A program made the position numbers and the translations under genes. 64,000 nucleotides of DNA. It comes from Bacteroidota bacterium. Lineage in GTDB: Bacteria > Bacteroidota > Bacteroidia > Bacteroidales > JAADJA01. Shown in pieces: positions 32,946 through 42,839 of the stretch (its first letter is position 1; each line of letters opens with the position of its first letter). The notes beneath the pieces were generated by a model. The model made no database searches and had not been told where the DNA came from. It saw only the letters and a program-made list of their open reading frames with translations. Where the stretch lies: the NCBI GenBank assembly GCA_020444515.1, contig JAHLKX010000002.1, positions 1-64,000 of the forward strand, written 5' to 3'.

Positions 32946-34019
32946 ATGGCAGATACTGAATTTAATTATAGGAAATTATTTATTGATAAGGACTCATCAA
33001 TACTTGAGGCCTTAAAACAAATGGATAGTGTTGGTAAAAAATTATTGATCGTAACACAAAAGGATAAATTTTATAGTCTTATCAGCATTGGCGATCTTCA
33101 GCGGGCAATAATCAAGAATGTGCCAATGGATACAAAAATAAAAAATATTCTAAGGCGTAATATTTATGTTGCAGATGATAATGAAGATACCAATGCAATT
33201 AAAAAAAGAATGCTTGAATCAAGGGTAGAATTTATGCCAATTATTGATTCGGAAAAAAACATAATAAACATACTGTTTTGGGAGGACGTTTTTTCATCCG
33301 GTCAAAAAAGAATTATTAAAAAAATCAATTTACCGGTTGTTATTATGGCAGGAGGTAAAGGCACACGTCTAAAGCCTTTGACCAATGTACTCCCAAAAGC
33401 CTTGATTCCCATTGGAGAAAAAACCATGATTGAAGAGATCGTTGACCGGTTTGGGAATCATGATTGTAGTGACTTTTATATATCTGTTAATTATAAATCA
33501 GAGTTTATCGAGTTTTACATTGATAATCAAAAACTTCCTTATAATTTTATGTTTTTCAAAGAAAAAAAACCCCTGGGTACAGCCGGAAGTTTAACGCTAT
33601 TAAAGAATAAAATTCATCAAACATTCTTTGTGAGCAATTGTGATATATTGATTGAACAAGATTATTCTGAAATACTGGATTATCACAGAGCAAACCATAA
33701 TGAAATTACAATTGTTGCAGCATTAAAACATTATCCAATCCCTTATGGAACCATACAAACAGGAACAAATGGATCATTGACCAATTTAATAGAAAAACCT
33801 GAAATAACCTTTAAAATTAATTCAGGGATGTATATACTTGAACCAAATTTGTTGAATGAAATACCGGATAATGAGTTTTTTCATATCACTCAATTAATCG
33901 AAAAAGTGAAAAATCAAAAGGGTAAAGTTGGTGTTTTTCCAGTCAGTGAAAATTCATGGAAGGATATTGGAAATTGGGATGAGTATCTTACAACAGCCAA
34001 AATCAATAAATTTGGTTAA
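32946..34019 (+). CDS. CBS-domain sugar-1-phosphate nucleotidyltransferase (PtmE/LegF-like)
   Basis: Protein of 357 aa with a CBS pair at residues 5-120 (SSILEALKQMDSVGKKLLIV and SRVEFMPIIDSEKNI) fused to an NTP-transferase domain starting at about residue 133 with VVIMAGGKGTRLKPLTNVLPKALIPIG. It ends with a WKDIGNWDEYLTT segment. This fusion is the arrangement of PtmE in Campylobacter, which makes GDP-glucosamine for legionaminic acid. Together with the LegC-like aminotransferase it hints at a GDP-linked amino sugar route; GDP-mannose-type pyrophosphorylase activity is the alternative. Confidence 0.85.
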   Translation: MADTEFNYRKLFIDKDSSILEALKQMDSVGKKLLIVTQKDKFYSLISIGDLQRAIIKNVPMDTKIKNILRRNIYVADDNEDTNAIKKRMLESRVEFMPIIDSEKNIINILFWEDVFSSGQKRIIKKINLPVVIMAGGKGTRLKPLTNVLPKALIPIGEKTMIEEIVDRFGNHDCSDFYISVNYKSEFIEFYIDNQKLPYNFMFFKEKKPLGTAGSLTLLKNKIHQTFFVSNCDILIEQDYSEILDYHRANHNEITIVAALKHYPIPYGTIQTGTNGSLTNLIEKPEITFKINSGMYILEPNLLNEIPDNEFFHITQLIEKVKNQKGKVGVFPVSENSWKDIGNWDEYLTTAKINKFG

Positions 34020-34066
34020 TGTAAGATTGATTTAATAACGACTATATTAATCTATAAAACTTAGAA

Positions 34067-35347
34067 ATGTTTGGTTTAAATAAAAGGAAGTATTTCAGGA
34101 TTGTTGCTTTTATGCTTATGCTAACTACTCTTCTTCCTGTTATTAGTAACAACTTACCCACATATGTTGGAAGCTATCATTTTTTTGCAGCCATCTGGCT
34201 GGGTTCGATTTTGATTTTCTATCCAAGGATTATTGTCCAAAAATATTTTTTATTTTTCTTGTTCTTTGGATTGGTTTTCATTGGACTATTAAGGACTTTA
34301 TGGAGTGAAATGACCGTTTGGGATAAGGGAGGTCTACTAATGGAGTTTTATATTTTTTCAGTAGCAATTTCGGTAATCCTTTATTTCAAAATTGAAAAAG
34401 ATTATGAGGGGCTTGCCTGGTTGGTAAAATGGTCTTTAATATTTGTTGGTATTACTTCTATCATGACAATTTATTCAACCTCACTAAATTCAATGGCTGG
34501 AAGGTATATGATTAATCCAGATGCCTTTAATTCATGGGAGGAATTTCAACAATTTAAAAAATTGGGCACCGGCTCACATGGATTAGCAACAACACTTGGG
34601 GCATTATTTCCAATGATGTTTTATTATTATAGAAATAATACATCTATAATTTTTTCAAAAAAAATCATTATTTTCTATGGAATTATTGGTTTTATCGTAG
34701 TTCTCAGAATTCAGATATTTGCTAATATTTTATTATCTTCTGCCATTATTATAATATCATTTTTAGGAAGAAAAAAAATCAGACAATCTCTTCTTGTTTT
34801 GTTTTTATTATTTATTATATTTATTATAATTCCAATGTCCTTATATGCTGACTTTCTGAGGATTGTAAGTTCCTATTTTAATCCTCAATCGGAGATATAT
34901 TTTAAGTTGAACGATATGGCTAAATATTTAACCATTGGAGATAGTTATGGGACAGCTACTGGCGGTAGGGCCGCCCGTTACCCTTTATTATTTAGTGCAT
35001 TTATTGAAAATCCGTTGTTTGGCTATTTTACAGGTGATCATAGTAAAAGTATTGCTGCCGGTGGTCACCTATATTGGATGTATAAATTAACAATAGTCGG
35101 TATATTTGGCTTTATTCCCTATTTGATCCTTCATTTTACTTTTATAAAAAATGTTGTGAGCTATATCAAAAAAAACGAAGAATTTACCTTTTATTATTTA
35201 GTTTCTATATCTGCTATAATTGGCTTGGGTTTTATGAAAAATTTGGCTGGAAGAGAAATGTGGTTCACGTATTTTATTATTCTGCCCGGGATATATTTTT
35301 TACCCCTTTTAAAAAATAGAAAACAAAGAAAATACCAAATGAGATAG
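34067..35347 (+). CDS. Wzy-like O-antigen/capsule polymerase
   Basis: Polytopic membrane protein of 426 aa with about ten hydrophobic segments and a large periplasmic loop at residues 265-330 rich in charged and aromatic residues (YFKLNDMAKYLTIGDSYGTATGGRAARYP), containing the RxxRYPLLFSAF and GDHSKSIAAGGHLYW features typical of Wzy/O-antigen-ligase-like proteins. It would join repeat units in the periplasm. Sequence conservation in Wzy proteins is low, so assignment rests on topology and on the neighbouring Wzx. It is one of the most AT-rich genes in the cluster. Confidence 0.8.
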   Translation: MFGLNKRKYFRIVAFMLMLTTLLPVISNNLPTYVGSYHFFAAIWLGSILIFYPRIIVQKYFLFFLFFGLVFIGLLRTLWSEMTVWDKGGLLMEFYIFSVAISVILYFKIEKDYEGLAWLVKWSLIFVGITSIMTIYSTSLNSMAGRYMINPDAFNSWEEFQQFKKLGTGSHGLATTLGALFPMMFYYYRNNTSIIFSKKIIIFYGIIGFIVVLRIQIFANILLSSAIIIISFLGRKKIRQSLLVLFLLFIIFIIIPMSLYADFLRIVSSYFNPQSEIYFKLNDMAKYLTIGDSYGTATGGRAARYPLLFSAFIENPLFGYFTGDHSKSIAAGGHLYWMYKLTIVGIFGFIPYLILHFTFIKNVVSYIKKNEEFTFYYLVSISAIIGLGFMKNLAGREMWFTYFIILPGIYFLPLLKNRKQRKYQMR

Positions 35348-35419
35348 AAATTTGCATTTATTTTATCCAATCCAAAATTATTGAATGAATTATTTTTTAA
35401 TAGAAATATTTTGATAACT

Positions 35420-36433
35420 GTGGACAATAAAAAATTATTAATAACAGGCGGCACTGGTTCATTTGGAAATGCAGTATTAAATCGATATGTTCTTTTAAAC
35501 GATTTTAGCGAAATACGTATTTTCAGCCGTGATGAAAAGAAACAGGACGACATGCGGAAGCGGTTAAACAGCTCCAAAGTCAAGTTTTACATTGGGGATG
35601 TGCGGAACAAAAGCAGTGTCAGTCATGCCATGAAGGGGGTGGATTATGTATTTCATGCAGCGGCCTTAAAACAGGTGCCCAGCTGTGAGTTTTTCCCCAT
35701 AGAAGCGTTAAAAACCAATGTGCTGGGCGCGGAAAATGTGCTGGAGGCGGCCCTGGAAAACCGTGTAAAGAAGGTGGTGGTGCTGAGCACCGATAAGGCC
35801 TGTTACCCCATAAATGCCATGGGCATGTCGAAGGCGATGATGGAAAAGGTGATGATCGCCCGCTCGAGGGAAAACGGAAACGGTAGCAGCATTTTGTGCG
35901 GCACCCGTTACGGAAACGTGATGGCCTCCCGTGGTTCTGTGATCCCGCTGTTTGCCGAACAGATCAAAAACGGACAGGAAATCACTATTACGGATCCAGA
36001 TATGACTCGCTTCATGATGACCCTTGAAGAAGCGGTGGAGCTGGTGCTGTATGCTTTTGAACATGCCAGCCCGGGGGATCTTTTTGTGCAGAAGTCGCCT
36101 GCAGCCACCATTGATACCCTGGCAAAAGCAATGGTGGAACTTTACAATGCAAATAACTCGATAAAAATAATCGGCACACGCCACGGCGAAAAGCAATTCG
36201 AGACCCTGGTGAACCGAGAGGAGATGGTAAAGGCACAGGATCTGGGTAATTATTACAAAATACCTGCCGATAACCGGGACCTGAATTACAATCTATATTT
36301 TTCAAGCGGTGAATCGAGAGTGTCGACCATGGAGGAGTACAATTCGCACAATACGAAGAGGCTTGATGTGGAAGAGACAAAGAAATTATTGTTAAAACTC
36401 GATTTCATTAGGCAAGACTTAGGTCTTTCGTAA
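35420..36433 (+). CDS. capE: UDP-GlcNAc 4,6-dehydratase/5-epimerase CapE
   Basis: SDR of 337 aa from GTG 35420 (VDNKKLLITGGTGSFG); a TTG 13 codons earlier is less likely. NAD motif GGTGSFG, then FSRDEKKQDDM, HAAALKQVPSCEF and STDKACYPINAMGMSK. The last has methionine in place of the usual catalytic tyrosine ahead of lysine, as in CapE and PglF. CapE is the first enzyme of UDP-L-FucNAc synthesis. capF follows after 107 bases and capG after that. Base composition changes sharply near 35515, from AT-rich to GC-richer, inside the gene. Confidence 0.9.
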   Translation: MDNKKLLITGGTGSFGNAVLNRYVLLNDFSEIRIFSRDEKKQDDMRKRLNSSKVKFYIGDVRNKSSVSHAMKGVDYVFHAAALKQVPSCEFFPIEALKTNVLGAENVLEAALENRVKKVVVLSTDKACYPINAMGMSKAMMEKVMIARSRENGNGSSILCGTRYGNVMASRGSVIPLFAEQIKNGQEITITDPDMTRFMMTLEEAVELVLYAFEHASPGDLFVQKSPAATIDTLAKAMVELYNANNSIKIIGTRHGEKQFETLVNREEMVKAQDLGNYYKIPADNRDLNYNLYFSSGESRVSTMEEYNSHNTKRLDVEETKKLLLKLDFIRQDLGLS

Positions 36434-36540
36434 ATTGGACGTTGATAACGTAGATTCAGCGGATAATAATAGACTTTACTATTTAACAATCTTTGCGATT
36501 CTGTTTGATCCGCGGCATTTGCGTTCAAACTAAAGAAAAA

Positions 36541-37659
36541 ATGATTAAAGTTGGAATTACAGGACAAGCTGGTTTCATGGGAACCCACTTGTTTAACTAT
36601 TTAGGTCTTTTTAAGGAGTTCCGGCATATTCCCTTTGAAGATTATTTTTTTGACGATGAGCAAGCGTTGATGGATTTTGTGGGGCAGTGCGATGTCATCG
36701 TTCATTTGGCTGCCATGAACCGTCATGGCGATCCGCAGGTGATCTATGATATGAACCTGGAGCTTGTGAGGAGCCTTATCCGGGCCTGCGAGGAAACCGG
36801 TTCGGCACCGCACATCCTGTTTTCCTCCTCCACCCAGGAAAAAAAGGACAATCCGTATGGCAAATCCAAACGGGAAGGGCGGGAGCTCCTGGAAGCCTGG
36901 GCGAAGCGAAGCGGTGCCCGATTTGCCGGGATGGTGATCCCCAATGTTTTCGGTCCCTTCGGTCATCCCTATTACAATTCCGTTGTGGCTACCTTTTGTC
37001 ATCAGCTGACCCACGGTGAAACCCCGCACATTGATGTGGACGGACATCTGAAGCTGATATACATCAATGAACTGGTTGAAGAATTTAAAAACCGGATACT
37101 GAATCCCGGAACCGACAGGGTTATTCGCTATGAGGTGCCTCCCCGTCATGAAGCGCATGTTTCAGAAATACGCTCCATCTTGGAGGAATTTAAAGATTCC
37201 TATTTCGAAAAGGGGAATATTCCTGACATCAACACCCCGTTCAGGCTGGCCCTTTTCAACACATTCCGCTGCTACATGCCAATCAACCGGTTCCCGTTTC
37301 CATACAAACTCAATACCGATGACCGGGGAATGTTTGTTGAACTGATCCGGGCCGGAACCTCCGGACAGTCTTCCTATTCGACCACCGTGCCGGGCATCAC
37401 CCGGGGCAACCATTTTCACACCCGCAAGGTAGAACGTTTTGCAGTGATAAAAGGTAAAGCGAGGATACAATTAAGAAAGACCGGAACAGATCAAGTGATA
37501 ACCTATGACCTGGATGGGGAAAGCCCTTCCTTTGTCGATATGCCCATCTGGTATACACACAACATCACCAATGTAGGCGATGAAGAATTGCTTACCATGT
37601 TCTGGATCAATGAGCCTTATAATCCTGCGGATCCTGATACTTATTTCGAGGAAGTTTAA
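36541..37659 (+). CDS. capF: Bifunctional capsular polysaccharide enzyme CapF (SDR plus cupin)
   Basis: Protein of 372 aa from ATG 36541. The N-terminal Rossmann domain has GITGQAGFMGTHL and a PYGKSKREGRELL active-site segment. The C-terminal cupin (about residues 255-372) has RGMFVELI, TRGNHFHTRKVERFAVIKG with metal-binding histidines, and a WYTHNITNVG motif. In CapF the cupin epimerises at C3 and the SDR domain reduces C4, giving UDP-6-deoxy-talose-type HexNAc. It sits between CapE and CapG in the canonical order for UDP-L-FucNAc. Codon use is GC-richer than the surrounding cluster. Confidence 0.93.
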   Translation: MIKVGITGQAGFMGTHLFNYLGLFKEFRHIPFEDYFFDDEQALMDFVGQCDVIVHLAAMNRHGDPQVIYDMNLELVRSLIRACEETGSAPHILFSSSTQEKKDNPYGKSKREGRELLEAWAKRSGARFAGMVIPNVFGPFGHPYYNSVVATFCHQLTHGETPHIDVDGHLKLIYINELVEEFKNRILNPGTDRVIRYEVPPRHEAHVSEIRSILEEFKDSYFEKGNIPDINTPFRLALFNTFRCYMPINRFPFPYKLNTDDRGMFVELIRAGTSGQSSYSTTVPGITRGNHFHTRKVERFAVIKGKARIQLRKTGTDQVITYDLDGESPSFVDMPIWYTHNITNVGDEELLTMFWINEPYNPADPDTYFEEV

Positions 37660-37723
37660 AATGGTCTGAATCGAAAGGTTCAAAGAAGCTCATGTTTTTT
37701 TAGAATCAAAAAACTTTTTATTG

Positions 37724-38869
37724 ATGACCCAATTTAACAAATCGAGTCTAAAGGTGGCCACCATTGTAGGCACCCGGCCCGAGATCATCCGGCTTTCGTC
37801 GGTCATAAAACGGCTGGATCAGTATTTAACCCAGGTTTTTATCCATACCGGGCAAAATTATGATTATGAATTAAATGAAATCTTTTTCAAGGATCTTGAA
37901 CTGAGACAACCGGATTATTATTTGAATGTTGATACAAGTTCTGTTGGTAAAGTATACGGCGAAACCATCATCAAATCAGAAGAGGTGTTTAAAAAAGAGA
38001 AGCCGGATGCTCTGCTGATCCTCGGGGATACCAACAGTTCCATTGCCGGGATCATTGCCAAACGGATGAGGATTCCAATCTTTCATATGGAAGCCGGTAA
38101 TCGCAGCTTTGATATGAATGTTCCTGAGGAGATCAACCGCAGGATCATTGATCATGTAGCTGATTTCAACCTGGTCTATACCGAACATGCACGGAGACAT
38201 CTTTTATCCGAAGGATTGCCTCATCGAAGAATTTATCTGACTGGTTCTCCGATGTACGAAGTGCTTCATGCAAATATGGATAAGATTGAAAAGTCTACTA
38301 TATTGTCTCAATTGGATTTAGAAAAGAAGAAATATTTTCTCGTAAGCACGCATAGAGAGGAAAATGTAGACAATCCTTCCAATTTGATTCAAATCATTGA
38401 TGTATTAAATCGCCTGGCTTCAGCATATGAATTTCCGGTAATTGTTTCTACACACCCCAGAACAAGGAAAAGGCTTGAATTGTTGAAAGATAAAAAGTTG
38501 GATCAAAGAATTCAATTCATGAAACCATTTGGGTTAAACGACTATGTGAATTTACAGATGAATGCACTGTGCACCATTTCAGATAGCGGAACAATCAGTG
38601 AGGAGTCGGCAATATTATCATTTCCAGCCATTTCAATTCGCCAATCAATGGAAAGGCCTGAAGCTCAGGACACAGGTACGATAATTTTATCAGGTTTCGA
38701 TTCTGATATTGTGTTTGACTCAGTTGGATTGGTTATTCATGAGCATGCACAAGGTAAATACAGTCACATTCCTTCTGAATATGCCATAAGCAATACATCA
38801 TGGCGGGTTTTGAAATTAATCATGGGTCATACCAAACTAAGCAATACGTGGTGGGGGATAAAAAAATAA
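37724..38869 (+). CDS. capG: UDP-N-acetyl sugar 2-epimerase CapG (WecB family)
   Basis: Non-hydrolysing 2-epimerase of 381 aa from ATG 37724. Key motifs are IVGTRPEIIRLSSV, LGDTNSS, HMEAGNRSFDMNVPEEINR and the C-terminal SDSGTISEESA nucleotide-binding motif. In the CapEFG route it completes UDP-L-FucNAc. The first ~500 bases share the GC-richer composition of capF, whereas from about 38260 the gene becomes AT-rich like the following genes, so the coding sequence looks mosaic. Confidence 0.93.
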   Translation: MTQFNKSSLKVATIVGTRPEIIRLSSVIKRLDQYLTQVFIHTGQNYDYELNEIFFKDLELRQPDYYLNVDTSSVGKVYGETIIKSEEVFKKEKPDALLILGDTNSSIAGIIAKRMRIPIFHMEAGNRSFDMNVPEEINRRIIDHVADFNLVYTEHARRHLLSEGLPHRRIYLTGSPMYEVLHANMDKIEKSTILSQLDLEKKKYFLVSTHREENVDNPSNLIQIIDVLNRLASAYEFPVIVSTHPRTRKRLELLKDKKLDQRIQFMKPFGLNDYVNLQMNALCTISDSGTISEESAILSFPAISIRQSMERPEAQDTGTIILSGFDSDIVFDSVGLVIHEHAQGKYSHIPSEYAISNTSWRVLKLIMGHTKLSNTWWGIKK

Positions 38870-39999
38870 AGATATTTTTTATAAAAGGAGGACGTGGTCA
38901 TTTAAACACAGCTTCTTATAATCGCTTTTTAATGATTAAAGAAATGGTTTCAATGCACTTCGAATGTGAAGTACAGGGATATAGAAAAAATTCAGAAAGA
39001 ATATTTAAGGGTAGTAGAATTTTGAATGCAATTCATTATCGTTTTTTGTTGATTAGTAACTCATTAAAAATTCCCAAATCCACAAATAAACAGTTAAATA
39101 TAATATTTCTTCTAAATACGGATCCTTTGGTTTTTTTATTAGTATGGATAGTAGCCAAATTAAAAAAATTGCTTATAATAAGTGAGCGAAATGAATATCC
39201 TGTTATCATAAGAAATGATAATAGCTATAAAGTTCTTTTTTATAGACTATTTATACTGTGGTGGCAATACAAAATTTTAGATGGCTTCTTTTTAATGACC
39301 GAACCACTTATCAACTTCTATTCAGCCCATGTAAGAAAGAATTGTATAATACAACTTTTACCGATGACAGTAGATTTTAATAGATTTACAAATCTGCAAA
39401 AAATCGACACTTGTAAATATTTATTTTATGCTGGAAGTTTGTCACAAAAGAAAGATGGAATAATTAGTCTTATAAGGGCATTTAATGATATAGAATATAA
39501 TGAAAATAATCTTGAATTATGGATAGCTGGCGGTGTAAGAGAGGAGGAATCTTATCACCATTTAAAATCATTAATTGCTAAGCTAGAATTAGAGAAACAT
39601 ATTAAATTATTAGGTACCATAGATAGAAATAAAATACCCCAATTAATATCTAATGCTTTGATTTTGGTTTTACCCAGGCCAAAAAGTATTCAAGCACAGG
39701 GAGGGTTTCCAACTAAATTAGGAGAATATTTGGCCTCAGGTAAACCTGTAATTGCCACTCGTGTTGGTGAAATACCAAAATATCTGAATGAAGATGAAGT
39801 CTTTTTTATTTCATCTGAACACATTGAAAAAGGTTTGGTAAATCGAATTAATCGTATCCTGTCAGACTATGATAAAGCTTTAATTATTGGCGAAAAAGGT
39901 AAAGAAAAAGCATTCGAATATTTCAGTACAACAAGAAATGCAGAAAAAATAAAAATATTGATTGATAAAATTGCTCAAAAGTCAATGCATTATGAATGA
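38848..39999 (+). CDS. Glycosyltransferase family 4
   Basis: GT-B glycosyltransferase of about 383 aa. The C-terminal domain has KYLFYAGSLSQKKDGIISLIRAF, LELWIAGGVREEE, and the donor-binding QAQGGFPTKLGEYLASGKPVIATRVGE (GGFPxKxxEYLAxGxP). The true start is uncertain: the frame opens at an ATG (38800) well inside capG, but GTG at 38848 or 38851 gives a more usual N terminus just before KKIKIFFIKGGRGHLNTASY and overlaps capG by only about 20 bases. Located directly after capG, it is a good candidate for FucNAc transfer (WbuB-like), though this is only positional. Confidence 0.8.
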   Translation: MVGDKKIKIFFIKGGRGHLNTASYNRFLMIKEMVSMHFECEVQGYRKNSERIFKGSRILNAIHYRFLLISNSLKIPKSTNKQLNIIFLLNTDPLVFLLVWIVAKLKKLLIISERNEYPVIIRNDNSYKVLFYRLFILWWQYKILDGFFLMTEPLINFYSAHVRKNCIIQLLPMTVDFNRFTNLQKIDTCKYLFYAGSLSQKKDGIISLIRAFNDIEYNENNLELWIAGGVREEESYHHLKSLIAKLELEKHIKLLGTIDRNKIPQLISNALILVLPRPKSIQAQGGFPTKLGEYLASGKPVIATRVGEIPKYLNEDEVFFISSEHIEKGLVNRINRILSDYDKALIIGEKGKEKAFEYFSTTRNAEKIKILIDKIAQKSMHYE

Positions 40000-41089
40000 A
40001 GTAATTTTATTATTTGCTGGTGATTTTATTCCTCCAGAAACCTCTGATTGCATATATTCGGAAGAATTATTACAAGTATTAAAAGATAAGGACTTTTCTA
40101 TTGTAAATCTCGAAACTCCAATAACAACATCTAATACGAAAATTGAAAAGACCGGAAACAATTTCAAACGACACCCAGATACCATAAAACATATAAATGA
40201 TGGATGTTTTGATGCAGTTGCACTGTCCAATAATCATATTCGTGATTACGGTGATACAGGGGTACTAGATACAATTGAAATATGCAAGCAAAACAAAATC
40301 AACACTGTAGGTGCAGGTAAAAATATTCAGGATGCACAAAAACCCTTAAGAATTCAAATCAAAGGAATTAAAATTTCAATACTGAATTACAGTGAACGGG
40401 AGTTTAACATAGCTGATGAAAAAAAAGCAGGAGCCAATCCTTACGATACAATTAGTTCTTTCTATGATATTCAAAAAGAGAAGTTAGAGAATGATCATGT
40501 AATTGTGGTTTATCATGGAGGTATAGAATATCAGTATTATCCCACACCCGAGATGGTAAGAAAATTTAAATACATGGTTGATATTGGAGCAGATGCTATT
40601 GTATCACATCATACGCATCGCTATAGTGGCTCAATTATTTATAAGGATAAACCTATAATGTTTGGATTGGGGAATTTTATTTCGCATACCAGAAGCAAAG
40701 TAACAAAAGATTGGCAAGTGGGGGTTATTGCCCGCCTTAGTTTTTTTAATAAAAAAATAAAATCTGAATTTGTTCCAACAATTATGAATGTTTCCTTTAA
40801 CCAGATTCACTTGTTTGAATGTTTTTATAGCATTTTAAATGAAATAGAAAGTATAAGTGAAAATATTGAGAACAAGGAGTTTTTTGAAAAATATTGGGCA
40901 AAGCAGGATTCTTTAGCCAAGAATGGGTTATACCTTTTTTTAAAATCAAATAGTAGGTTTAACTATAGATTGAAAAAATATTTTCCATTTGTTATTAGTA
41001 ATAAGCTAAATTCATTCAAGCGAAAAAATTTACTCAACTTGGTTCAATGTGATAGTCATAGAGAACGATTAATAAGAATTCTCAAATAA
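39992..41089 (+). CDS. CapA-family metallophosphatase-like protein
   Basis: Protein of 365 aa from ATG 39992, overlapping the preceding stop by 8 bases. It has the PGA_cap signatures: LLFAGDFIPPE, SIVNLETPIT, ALSNNHIRDYGDTGVLDTI, VYHGGIEYQYYPTPEM, VSHHTHRYSG and GLGNFISH, which supply the metal ligands of the calcineurin-like fold. The family is named after CapA of poly-gamma-glutamate capsules but is widespread in polysaccharide loci with unproven activity. No signal peptide is seen. Its place before an asparagine-synthase-like gene and an ATP-grasp gene could indicate a shared amide- or phosphate-linked decoration. Confidence 0.85.
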   Translation: MNEVILLFAGDFIPPETSDCIYSEELLQVLKDKDFSIVNLETPITTSNTKIEKTGNNFKRHPDTIKHINDGCFDAVALSNNHIRDYGDTGVLDTIEICKQNKINTVGAGKNIQDAQKPLRIQIKGIKISILNYSEREFNIADEKKAGANPYDTISSFYDIQKEKLENDHVIVVYHGGIEYQYYPTPEMVRKFKYMVDIGADAIVSHHTHRYSGSIIYKDKPIMFGLGNFISHTRSKVTKDWQVGVIARLSFFNKKIKSEFVPTIMNVSFNQIHLFECFYSILNEIESISENIENKEFFEKYWAKQDSLAKNGLYLFLKSNSRFNYRLKKYFPFVISNKLNSFKRKNLLNLVQCDSHRERLIRILK

Positions 41090-41106
41090 TACAATAAGTT
41101 ATAAAT

Positions 41107-42834
41107 ATGTGGGTAATTTCAAAGGAACAAATTAGATATAAAAATAGTACTCTCACTAGAAATCAATTTGACAATTACTATTTCTATTCAAATCAGGGTA
41201 TTTATTCTGATAAAAATAAAACCATTAAATGGTTTTATGATGGATATATTACCTCCAGGCAAAACTCTGAAGATAGGTTTAAACCATTAACAGGCTATTC
41301 TCTTTTAGAGAAAGTATTCGCACAATATAAAGAAGACTTTATACATCATGTAAAAGGTAATTTCATAATTATCATGTTTCAAAATAATTCGTTTAAAATT
41401 TTTTCAGACAGATTTGGTATTAAAAAGTTCTTTTATTGGAAGATTAGGCAGAGTTTTACTATTTCTGATGATATAGGTCTAATAGTTAGTGAGAGAAGTT
41501 CAATGCCATCACGAGAAAACATGATAATTTATTCGTTATTTTACCATTTTAGTGGAGCAAGAACATTTTTTGATGAAGTTTACCACAATTTACCTGCAGA
41601 AATTATTAGCCTAAAAAATTATAAACTCGAAAAAGGCTATTACTGGAATCCAGAAAATTTATTAATTCAGGTTAAAAAGAAAATAAGTATTAAAGAAATT
41701 TCAGAAGTATTATCTCTTGTAGTTGATAGTAATCTTGATTTAATTGATAAGGATAGAATTAGCCTTTCTCTAACTGGTGGGGCTGATACGAGAAATCTGC
41801 TGGCTATTTTCCTAAACAGAAAAATTAGACCCCATTTATATACATATGGTAATCCATTATCTGCTGACTGCATAAAAGCATCTAGAATATGTAAGGCGTT
41901 GAATTTGAGGCACGAGGTGCATGATATTCAAATGGACTCAATAACATTTGAAAAGTATGCCAGGAAAATTATTAAAGGGGGAGGAGGATTAGCATCGATT
42001 CACAGGGTTCATAGGATAATTGCGATAGAAAGGGAGCGGGCTTATGCCGATTCAATGTTTCTTGGAACATTAGGTGGTGAATATATTAAGGGTGTCAGCG
42101 AAGACGACTATATTGTACCTTCTTTAGTTTATGATAATTGGACAAATTCTACATATAATCATAAGTTATTAGGAGGTTATTTTGATAGAAAAAGGCTTCG
42201 CAACGATGTTAGCATTTCTGATAGTATTATTGACTTTATAAGAAATGAACCTTACATGAAAGGTGACATTTTATCTCGAAAACATAACGCTCTAAATTAC
42301 CTTACAGCCCATCTACATGATGCACAAGATGTTAATCTGTATAATGAAATTTTAGATTATGTTTTTACACCTTTTTTGGATATTGATTATATGGAAACAC
42401 TTTTTTCATCACAGTTTACTTTTGACCAAAAAGAAGTAGTTCCAAACAAAATTCTGCGTCGTTTGGAGAATCCTTTATATGCTTCACAGTTTCTGCAAAA
42501 AACCTATAAACCTCTGACAAAATTCCGCTATTCTGGTGAACATATCCCTTCTGAAGTTTTATTTAATAAATATTATGCGGGATTTATGAAAGTGATAAGA
42601 AAGAAAATAGCACCTAATTATCCTGCAAACTTTCCGCTTTCCCAATGGATGGAAACTTTTGTGAAACGGAATTTACCTTTATGTAATAATTATAGAATTT
42701 TACGTGAAACTTATGATATTGATGGAATGATTAAAGATTTGAATTCTGTAAAACTCATTCCTAAAGAGTCTTTTTGGTTGAAATATACGAATCCGATAAT
42801 GATGAGATTTATAATTGAAGAATTAAATCCCTGA
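41107..42834 (+). CDS. Asparagine-synthase-like amidotransferase lacking the N-terminal cysteine
   Basis: Protein of 575 aa with an AsnB-type two-domain layout. Residues 1-175 resemble the glutaminase half (FKIFSDRFGIKKFFYW is the DRxGxKPLYY motif), but residue 2 is Trp, not the catalytic Cys, so it cannot use glutamine in the usual way. The synthetase half has the PP-loop as SLTGGADTRNLLAI near residue 220. Such Cys-lacking proteins are found in polysaccharide and lasso-peptide clusters, where they adenylate a carboxylate. The next gene is an ATP-grasp ligase only 5 bases away. Substrate unknown. Confidence 0.85.
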   Translation: MWVISKEQIRYKNSTLTRNQFDNYYFYSNQGIYSDKNKTIKWFYDGYITSRQNSEDRFKPLTGYSLLEKVFAQYKEDFIHHVKGNFIIIMFQNNSFKIFSDRFGIKKFFYWKIRQSFTISDDIGLIVSERSSMPSRENMIIYSLFYHFSGARTFFDEVYHNLPAEIISLKNYKLEKGYYWNPENLLIQVKKKISIKEISEVLSLVVDSNLDLIDKDRISLSLTGGADTRNLLAIFLNRKIRPHLYTYGNPLSADCIKASRICKALNLRHEVHDIQMDSITFEKYARKIIKGGGGLASIHRVHRIIAIERERAYADSMFLGTLGGEYIKGVSEDDYIVPSLVYDNWTNSTYNHKLLGGYFDRKRLRNDVSISDSIIDFIRNEPYMKGDILSRKHNALNYLTAHLHDAQDVNLYNEILDYVFTPFLDIDYMETLFSSQFTFDQKEVVPNKILRRLENPLYASQFLQKTYKPLTKFRYSGEHIPSEVLFNKYYAGFMKVIRKKIAPNYPANFPLSQWMETFVKRNLPLCNNYRILRETYDIDGMIKDLNSVKLIPKESFWLKYTNPIMMRFIIEELNP

Positions 42835-42839
42835 AAAAA

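Noticed and set aside
31945-34019. A full legionaminic acid pathway
   Set aside because: LegC-like and PtmE-like enzymes are present, but no NeuB-type synthase or hydrolysing epimerase was found.
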